The notes below the pieces were generated by a model. It saw nothing but the letters and a program-made list of their open reading frames with translations, searched no databases and was not told the DNA's origin. This document shows, in pieces, positions 58,161-64,000 of a stretch of DNA of 64,000 bases. A program made the translations under genes and the position numbers. Within the stretch, counting starts at the first letter, position 1. The number at the start of each line of letters is the position of its first letter. This DNA is from Devosia pacifica (lineage in GTDB: Bacteria; Pseudomonadota; Alphaproteobacteria; Rhizobiales; Devosiaceae): assembly GCF_014652635.1 (NCBI RefSeq), contig NZ_BMZE01000001.1, positions 487,293 to 551,292 of the forward strand. The letters are read 5' to 3'.

Positions 58161-58984
58161 GCGAGATCGTCATTTCCGATGTCTGGAAGGAGTACGACGA
58201 GCAGATCGTACTGGAGCAGATATCCCTCACCATCGCGCCGCGCGCCTTCGTAGCGCTTGTCGGCCCCTCCGGCTGTGGCAAGAGCACCTTCTTGCGCATG
58301 CTGCTCGGCGACGAACGTCCGACGCGCGGCACCATCACCCTCGATGGTCATCCATTGCCATCAGAGCCCGGGCCAGATCGGGGCGTGGTGTTTCAAAAGT
58401 ACTCGGTGTTTCCGCACCTGACGGTGCTCGGCAATGTGCTCTTGGGCCTCGAACTGCAAGGCTCATCAGTGCGGATATGCCTGCGCGGTGAGGCACGCCG
58501 GCGCGCCATCGACACGGCGCGCGAAATGATTGCCGAAGTCGGCCTCGCCGGAAGCGAAACCAAGTACCCCGCGCAGCTTTCAGGCGGCATGCAGCAAAGG
58601 CTGGCGCTGGCCCAGGCGCTTGTCATGCGACCCAAGGTCCTGCTGCTGGATGAGCCCTTCGGCGCACTCGATCCTGGCATACGCGCCGACATTCACGTGC
58701 TGATGCGCCGGCTATGGCATGAAACTGCGCTCACCGTCGTGATGGTGACGCATGACATGCGCGAAGCCTTCACCCTCGCCAACCGTGTCATCGCGTTCGA
58801 ACGGCCGCGCGACCGGCCCGAAGAGCGCGAGCGCTACGGAGCGCGGCTTAGCCAGGACATTTCCATCTGGCCAGCCCGCCTCGCTGGTGAACCAGATCCC
58901 TACAGCCCGGATCGGGACGGCCCGATCCTTTCCGAGGCTTTCAGCCGGGACGACCTGGCACTCGAGACTGTGCCCGGAGACTAA
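58157..58984 (+). CDS. ABC transporter ATP-binding protein (TauB/SsuB-type)
   Basis: The 275-residue ATPase has Walker A GPSGCGKSTFLRML, signature LSGGMQQRLALAQAL, Walker B VLLLDEPFGALD and the H-loop MVTHDMREA. It energises guanidine uptake. The start at 58157 follows the ATGA overlap. Confidence 0.94.
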   Translation: MSEIVISDVWKEYDEQIVLEQISLTIAPRAFVALVGPSGCGKSTFLRMLLGDERPTRGTITLDGHPLPSEPGPDRGVVFQKYSVFPHLTVLGNVLLGLELQGSSVRICLRGEARRRAIDTAREMIAEVGLAGSETKYPAQLSGGMQQRLALAQALVMRPKVLLLDEPFGALDPGIRADIHVLMRRLWHETALTVVMVTHDMREAFTLANRVIAFERPRDRPEERERYGARLSQDISIWPARLAGEPDPYSPDRDGPILSEAFSRDDLALETVPGD

Positions 58985-58985
58985 G

Positions 58986-61900
58986 ATGTTCAAAAAGGTT
59001 CTCGTCGCAAACCGTGGCGAAATCGCCGTGCGTGTCATCAGAACGCTGCAGCGGCTCGGGATCGGCGCCGTGGCCGTCTATTCGGATGCGGACCGCTTCA
59101 CGCCCGCTGTCAGACTGGCGGACGAAGCCATTCGGCTCGGCCCCGCGCCCGCAACCGAGAGCTATCTCGATGTCGAGACGGTCATCGCCGCCTGTAAAAG
59201 CAGCGGTGCCGAAGCTGTCCACCCCGGCTACGGGTTTCTGTCCGAGAACGCACACTTTGCCCGTCGTTTGTCCGAGGAAGGCATCGCCTTCATCGGACCA
59301 CGCCCGGAACATCTAGAAACCTTCGGGCTGAAGCACACCGCGCGCGCACTGGCGCAGGAAGCCGGTGTGCCGCTCTTGCCGGGCACCGATCTGCTGGATA
59401 GCGCAGAGGCCGCGCTCGAGGGCGCACAAAGCATAGGCTACCCGGTCATGCTCAAAAGCACCGCCGGCGGCGGCGGCATCGGCATGCAGCTGTGCCATGA
59501 CGCGGACACGTTGCGTCAACGCTTCGAGTCCGTGCAGCGCACCGCCAGCGCCAGCTTTGGCGATGCCCGTGTTTATCTCGAGCGGTTCGTTGCAAAAGCC
59601 AGGCACGTGGAAGTGCAACTGTTCGGTGACGGCAAGGGCCATGTCATCGCTCTTGGCGAACGCGATTGCTCCCTGCAGCGGCGCAACCAGAAAGTCGTCG
59701 AGGAAACCCCTGCCCCCGGCCTGTCGTCAGAGGTTCGCGCGCGCATGCACCAGGCCGCGATCGATCTCGGCGCCACGGCGCAATATGAATCCGCCGGCAC
59801 TGTCGAGTTCATTTACGACCCGCAACGCGAAGAGTTCTACTTCCTCGAGGTCAATACCCGGCTGCAGGTCGAACACCCGGTCACCGAGGCTGTCTTCGGG
59901 ATAGACCTTGTGGAATGGATGGTTCGGCAGGCCGCCGGCGAACCAGTTCTTCAAAATGCAGGAAACCTGGAGCCAAGCGGCCACGCCATCGAAGTGCGCC
60001 TTTATGCTGAAAAGCCGAATTCCGGCTTCCAGCCCAGTGCCGGTCGGCTGACCGAAGTGCGTTTTTCCGATACCGCCCGCATCGACGGATGGATCGAGAC
60101 CGGCGCCGACGTCACCCCCTATTATGACCCGATGCTGGCCAAGATCATCGTCACCGGCGCGGACAGGCCCGCTGCGCTGAAAGCTTTACGCCAAGCGCTC
60201 GATGATACTGAGATCGCCGGCATCGAGACCAATCTCGATTATCTACGCGCCATCGCCCGGTCCAATCTTCTCGTCTCTGGCGATGTCGCGACGACGGCGC
60301 TCGACCAGTTCGAGTTCACCTCTGACAGCATCGACATCCTGATCCCAGGCGCCCAATCGAGCGTTCAGGAGCTGCCGGGACGCATTGGCCTGTGGCATGT
60401 CGGCGTACCACCCAGTGGCCCGATGGACGAGCGGTCTTTCCGCCACGCCAATCGCCTCGTTGGCAACGCCGATGGCACCGCCGCACTCGAGCTGACGGTC
60501 TCCGGCCCAAAACTTCTGTTTCATGCCCTCGCCCGCGTGGCTCTGGCCGGCGCAAGCATGCCGGCACGGCTCGACGGCACCCTCATGCCGCACGGCCAAC
60601 CCTTCGAAGTCGAGGCCGGCTCAGTTCTGGAAGTCGGCTCCGTCGAAGGCCCCGGCCAACGCTCCTATCTCGCCATTGAAGGCGGCATCAAGGCTCCGGA
60701 AATCCTCGGCTCTCGCGCCACGTTTGCACTCGGCGCCTTTGGCGGCCATGCCACCGGAACTCTCAAGGCCGGCGAGACCCTGCACTTCGCCAGGGCCACG
60801 CAGACGGGACCGAAGCCGCCGGAAGCCCCCGCCGAATTGACCAACCATTGGCAGGTCTCAGTGGTCTACGGACCGCACGGCGCCCCCGACTTCTTCCAGG
60901 AGGCGGATATCGATGATTTGTTCTCGGCGGAATACGAGGTGCATTACAACAGCGCCCGCACCGGCGTTCGGCTCCTCGGGCCGACACCGCGCTGGGCCCG
61001 CGACGACGGCGGCGAGGCTGGCCTTCACCCCTCGAATCTTCACGACAATGCCTACGCTGTCGGGGCCATCGACTTCACCGGCGACATGCCGATCATTCTC
61101 GGCCCTGATGGCCCGAGCCTGGGCGGATTCGTCTGCCCCGCCGTGATCGCGCGTTCCGAGCAGTGGAAAATGGGCCAGTTCAAGCCCGGCGACACGATCC
61201 GCTTCGTGCCCGCCGCGCGCCCGGACGATCCGATCCCGACACCTGAAGTCCACCGCCCCGGTCCCGATATCGGTTCCGCCATTGTTGGTCTCGGCGACTC
61301 TGGACCGGTCCCGGTGGTCTATCGCCGCCAGGGCGACGACAATTTGCTGGTCGAATACGGTGCGATGACCCTCAACGTCGCCCTAAGGCTACGCGTCCAC
61401 CTGTTGATGCAGGCGCTACGCGAAGCCAACCCGCCCGGCCTGATCGATCTGACCCCCGGCATCCGCTCGCTCCAGATCCACTATGACGGGACAGCGCTCA
61501 CCCGCCAGCGCCTCCTTGGTCTCTTGGCTGAGATCGAAAGCTCCTTGCCTCCCGCAGAGGAGGTCAAGGTCCCAAGCCGCATTCTGCATTTACCGCTGTC
61601 CTGGAACGACGTCGACGCGCAGCTCGCCATGCGCAAATATCAGGAACTCGTCCGCCCCAACGCACCCTGGTGCCCGGACAATATCGAGTTCATCCGCCGC
61701 ATTAACGGCCTGCCCGATATCGATGCCGTGAAATCGATCATCTTTGATGCCAGCTACCTGGTGATGGGCCTCGGCGATGTGTATCTCGGCGCGCCGGTGG
61801 CAACGCCGATCGACCCGCGGCATCGGCTAGTCACCACCAAATACAACCCGGCCCGCACCTGGACGCCGGAGAACGCCGTCGGCATCGGCGGCGCCTATAT

Positions 61901-62519
61901 GTGCATTTACGGTATGGAGGGTCCCGGCGGCTACCAGCTGTTCGGACGCACGATTCAAGTCTGGAACACCTGGCGCTCGACGCCCTATTTCCCGCAGGAA
62001 AAACCGTGGCTGCTCGACTTCTTCGACCAGATCCGGTTCTTCCCGGTCTCACACGATGAGCTGACGGAAGCGCGCGCCAGTTTTCCCTATGGCGATTATC
62101 CCATGCGCATCGAAGAAACCAGATTTGATTACGCTGAATATGCGCAGTTTCATCGGCGAGAAGCTGAGTCTATTTCCGCCTTCAAGCAGACCCAGCAGGC
62201 AGCGTTCGAGGCTGAGCGGCAGCGCTGGAAGGATGAGGGCCTCGACAGCTTTACCTCAAGCGAACCTCTGGCTGCTGAGGCAGAGTTAGAGGTCCCCGCT
62301 GGCTGCATAGGACTGACAAGCACGGTGCCTGGCAGCGTGTGGAAAGTTCTGGTGGAAGACGGCGCTGCGGTTGCCGCCGGCGAAACTGTCGCAATCATCG
62401 AGTCGATGAAGATGGAGTTCACCGTCGTTGCCACCGAGGCCGGGAGGGTTCGCTCGATCCGGGCCAGACCGGGTAGCGCCGTGCGTGGCGGTGACCTTAT
62501 AGCGGTACTTGAGCCTTAA
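58986..62519 (+). CDS. uca: guanidine carboxylase (urea carboxylase family)
   Basis: The 1177-residue biotin enzyme starts MFKKVLVANRGEIAVRVIRTL one base after the ATPase stop. Residues 1-450: biotin carboxylase with HPGYGFLSENAHFAR, KSTAGGGGIGMQ, ERDCSLQRRNQKVVEE and FLEVNTRLQVEHPVTEAV. Residues ~470-1090: KipI/KipA-like carboxyltransferase (LPGRIGLWHVGVPPSGPMDERSFRHANRLVGN; GPSLGGFVCPAVI; PWCPDNIEFIRRINGLPDIDAVKSI). Residues ~1105-1177: biotinyl domain with ESMKMEF (K1142). It makes carboxyguanidine from guanidine, bicarbonate and ATP; the riboswitch and the deiminase genes favour guanidine over urea. The deciding carboxyltransferase residue was not aligned. Confidence 0.95.
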   Translation: MFKKVLVANRGEIAVRVIRTLQRLGIGAVAVYSDADRFTPAVRLADEAIRLGPAPATESYLDVETVIAACKSSGAEAVHPGYGFLSENAHFARRLSEEGIAFIGPRPEHLETFGLKHTARALAQEAGVPLLPGTDLLDSAEAALEGAQSIGYPVMLKSTAGGGGIGMQLCHDADTLRQRFESVQRTASASFGDARVYLERFVAKARHVEVQLFGDGKGHVIALGERDCSLQRRNQKVVEETPAPGLSSEVRARMHQAAIDLGATAQYESAGTVEFIYDPQREEFYFLEVNTRLQVEHPVTEAVFGIDLVEWMVRQAAGEPVLQNAGNLEPSGHAIEVRLYAEKPNSGFQPSAGRLTEVRFSDTARIDGWIETGADVTPYYDPMLAKIIVTGADRPAALKALRQALDDTEIAGIETNLDYLRAIARSNLLVSGDVATTALDQFEFTSDSIDILIPGAQSSVQELPGRIGLWHVGVPPSGPMDERSFRHANRLVGNADGTAALELTVSGPKLLFHALARVALAGASMPARLDGTLMPHGQPFEVEAGSVLEVGSVEGPGQRSYLAIEGGIKAPEILGSRATFALGAFGGHATGTLKAGETLHFARATQTGPKPPEAPAELTNHWQVSVVYGPHGAPDFFQEADIDDLFSAEYEVHYNSARTGVRLLGPTPRWARDDGGEAGLHPSNLHDNAYAVGAIDFTGDMPIILGPDGPSLGGFVCPAVIARSEQWKMGQFKPGDTIRFVPAARPDDPIPTPEVHRPGPDIGSAIVGLGDSGPVPVVYRRQGDDNLLVEYGAMTLNVALRLRVHLLMQALREANPPGLIDLTPGIRSLQIHYDGTALTRQRLLGLLAEIESSLPPAEEVKVPSRILHLPLSWNDVDAQLAMRKYQELVRPNAPWCPDNIEFIRRINGLPDIDAVKSIIFDASYLVMGLGDVYLGAPVATPIDPRHRLVTTKYNPARTWTPENAVGIGGAYMCIYGMEGPGGYQLFGRTIQVWNTWRSTPYFPQEKPWLLDFFDQIRFFPVSHDELTEARASFPYGDYPMRIEETRFDYAEYAQFHRREAESISAFKQTQQAAFEAERQRWKDEGLDSFTSSEPLAAEAELEVPAGCIGLTSTVPGSVWKVLVEDGAAVAAGETVAIIESMKMEFTVVATEAGRVRSIRARPGSAVRGGDLIAVLEP

Positions 62520-62526
62520 GCCTCAT

Positions 62527-62691
62527 TTACACCAAAAGCACGAGGAGCGCGATGCCGCAGGCGAACAGAAGCAGCCCCCCTATCAAAAGGGGGCGGCGCA
62601 TCGTGCCGCCAAGCACGTGCTTCATGACACTGATGGCAACAAGGCTGGCGCCCGCGCCGACTAGCAGCGCAATGATGAGGATAATGGCCAT
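62527..62691 (-). CDS. 54-residue two-helix membrane protein
   Basis: The minus strand encodes MAIILIIALLVGAGASLVAISV, then a basic turn (KHVLGGTMRRPLL) and a second helix (LLLFACGIALLVLLV) ending at TAA (62527-62529). Both helices are strongly hydrophobic, a typical small inner-membrane protein; function unknown. It is convergent with the carboxylase, starting after the chemoreceptor gene on the same strand. Confidence 0.5.
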   Translation of the reverse strand: MAIILIIALLVGAGASLVAISVMKHVLGGTMRRPLLIGGLLLFACGIALLVLLV

Positions 62692-62799
62692 GAACGAGTC
62701 TCTTTATTGCGAACAGGCCAACGAAAAGGCCCCCTCGCGATAGACGCCTGGAGGCCCACTACGTTCCCTGATTTCCTTAGACGCAGAGCGCGACGAGGA

Positions 62800-64000
62800 T
62801 CAGAATTCGTTCCACTGTCTGTCAGTGTCGACTGCCGCATTGCCGTGATTCAGATAGGATTTTGCAGCAGCGGTGACCCTGTCCTGAAGTCCTCGAATCC
62901 CGGACCGGCCGCCTTTCGGGCGTGTATCGTTGGCAGGCCTTGCAACATCCCCCAGCGTGAAGACTTCAACGATACGATCGAGCTCCGAGGCTTGAGATTC
63001 CGTCTGTTCGATTGCGGCATTCGTCTCCTCGACAAGCGCAGCATTGTGCTGTGTCATCTCGTCCATCTGCCGCACGGCGGTGTTGACCTCCTCGATCGCC
63101 GAGGCCTGCTCGGTGCTGGCTTTCGATATCTGCTTCATCAGCTCGGCGTTTCGCTGAACGGCATCGAGCATAGCGACCAACTTGCTGGCAGCCTCGTCTA
63201 CGAGCTTCGAGCCGTCGCCAACTTCGCTGGAGCTCGTCTCGATCAGCGCCTTGACCTCCGAAGACGCTTCGGCGGCGCTTTGCGCCAGACGTCTTACTTC
63301 CACGGCAACCACGGCAAAGCCCTTGCCAGCCTCGCCCGCTCGGGCAGCTTCAACTGAAGCGTTCAGCGCAAGCAGATTGGTCTGGAAAGCGATATCGTCG
63401 ATCATTCCGATAATGTTCGATATCTTGGCAGACGAGGTTGTGATGCGTTGCATCGCGCCAGTCACACGCTCCATGACCGCCCCACTCTGCTCGGCAAGTT
63501 CGGACGCGGCAACAGTCTTGTTGGAGGCTTCCTGGGCCTGGCGTGAGTTCTGGGCCACGTTGGCGGAGAGTTGCTCCATCGCCGCCGACGTTTCTTCAAT
63601 CGTCGCCGCCTGCTTGGTTGTGCGCTCGGAAAGGTCGTTTGCCCCGGCAAGAATTTCGCCGGTCGCAGTTTTCAGCGCACGGCTGGTATCCTTGAGCTGG
63701 CCGACAATCTCGGTGAGCTTGTCGGCGACCGCGTTCGTATCCGTCTTGAGCGCATTGAAGGCGCCCTTGTAGTCGCCGCGCATACGCTGACCGAGTTCCG
63801 CGCGGGCCAGCGCGGACAACACCTGCCCGGCTTCCTCCAGCCCGGTATTCACGACGTCCAGCATGCCATTGAAATTCGCTGAAATCCGATCGATATCGGT
63901 GTCGCCAAAACGCTTGTCGATACGTTGCGTGAAATCACCATTACTAGTGGCGGAGATCACCTCATCGAAGGAGTGTTGGAACGACTCCATCATGGCTGCA
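62800..64000 (-). CDS. methyl-accepting chemotaxis protein (partial)
   Basis: The C-terminal ~400 residues are present; the gene continues past the right edge. It includes a HAMP-like region ([46 protein letters not shown]), methylation helices ([29 protein letters not shown]) and the conserved signalling tip [50 protein letters not shown]. It ends with RQWNEF, not the NWETF-type CheR tether. It signals to CheA; its sensor domain and ligand lie outside the window. Confidence 0.93.
   Translation of the reverse strand, partial: AAMMESFQHSFDEVISATSNGDFTQRIDKRFGDTDIDRISANFNGMLDVVNTGLEEAGQVLSALARAELGQRMRGDYKGAFNALKTDTNAVADKLTEIVGQLKDTSRALKTATGEILAGANDLSERTTKQAATIEETSAAMEQLSANVAQNSRQAQEASNKTVAASELAEQSGAVMERVTGAMQRITTSSAKISNIIGMIDDIAFQTNLLALNASVEAARAGEAGKGFAVVAVEVRRLAQSAAEASSEVKALIETSSSEVGDGSKLVDEAASKLVAMLDAVQRNAELMKQISKASTEQASAIEEVNTAVRQMDEMTQHNAALVEETNAAIEQTESQASELDRIVEVFTLGDVARPANDTRPKGGRSGIRGLQDRVTAAAKSYLNHGNAAVDTDRQWNEF

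Noticed and set aside
58986..62519. Calling the carboxylase plain urea carboxylase
   Set aside because: The riboswitch and the two DUF1989 genes indicate guanidine; urea cannot be fully excluded without aligning the discriminating carboxyltransferase residue.

Overview
The window looks like chromosome of a GC-rich alphaproteobacterium, probably of the Hyphomicrobiales (Devosiaceae or Rhizobiaceae-like). This rests on codon bias, the lineage-typical repressor/integrase families, and the LysR/FCD-GntR/ABC-transporter style of the catabolic genes; no rRNA or taxonomic marker is present, so the placement is inference.

Left flank (1-1070): the tail of an unidentified gene, a small VOC-fold protein, and the first ~60 codons of an exported intradiol ring-cleavage dioxygenase. 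That gene stops abruptly where a prophage gene, the late control protein D, also loses its C-terminus.

Prophage (about 1070-41462): a myovirus-like element with lambda-type head genes (terminase small and large, portal, gpW-like joiner, ClpP-type protease/scaffold, decoration protein D, major capsid E) and a P2-type contractile tail (gpV, W, J, I, fibres, sheath, tube, E/E' frameshift pair, tape measure, U, X, truncated D). All structural genes read leftward. Plus-strand cargo genes interrupt this order: a GAF-EAL c-di-GMP phosphodiesterase, a secreted-protein/membrane-protein pair, a frameshifted coiled-coil gene, a membrane-anchored RTX protein and a GYF-RDD membrane protein. The early region (32-37 kb) holds a frameshifted Toprim primase, an SF2 helicase and small DNA-metabolism proteins. 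Two divergent promoters with operator-like sequences in their spacers flank the CI-like repressor. A rightward lysogeny operon runs through a serine-less S24-like protein, a ParB-like protein and a putative excisionase to the tyrosine integrase, which ends 83 bp from the 3' end of tRNA-Gly(TCC), the probable attachment site. No attL copy is visible and D is cut, so one end was probably lost by deletion and the element is likely defective.

Right flank (41.6-64 kb): a nitrogen-scavenging locus. A leftward set (LysR, isochorismatase-like cysteine hydrolase, MATE exporter, FCD-GntR regulator) diverges from a long rightward operon: PotDABC-type ABC transporter, a second cysteine hydrolase, an M20 amidohydrolase, the two DUF1989 proteins now known as carboxyguanidine deiminase, and allophanate hydrolase. 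A convergent MBL-fold hydrolase follows. Then comes a sigma-54 promoter, a guanidine-I (ykkC) riboswitch with a mutually exclusive hairpin platform, an NMT1/Tau-type ABC transporter and a urea-carboxylase-type enzyme that the riboswitch marks as guanidine carboxylase. A second sigma-54 promoter precedes the Pot operon. Together the genes would import guanidine, and probably a larger guanidino or ureido compound, and convert it to ammonium and CO2 under nitrogen control. The window ends inside a methyl-accepting chemotaxis protein gene.
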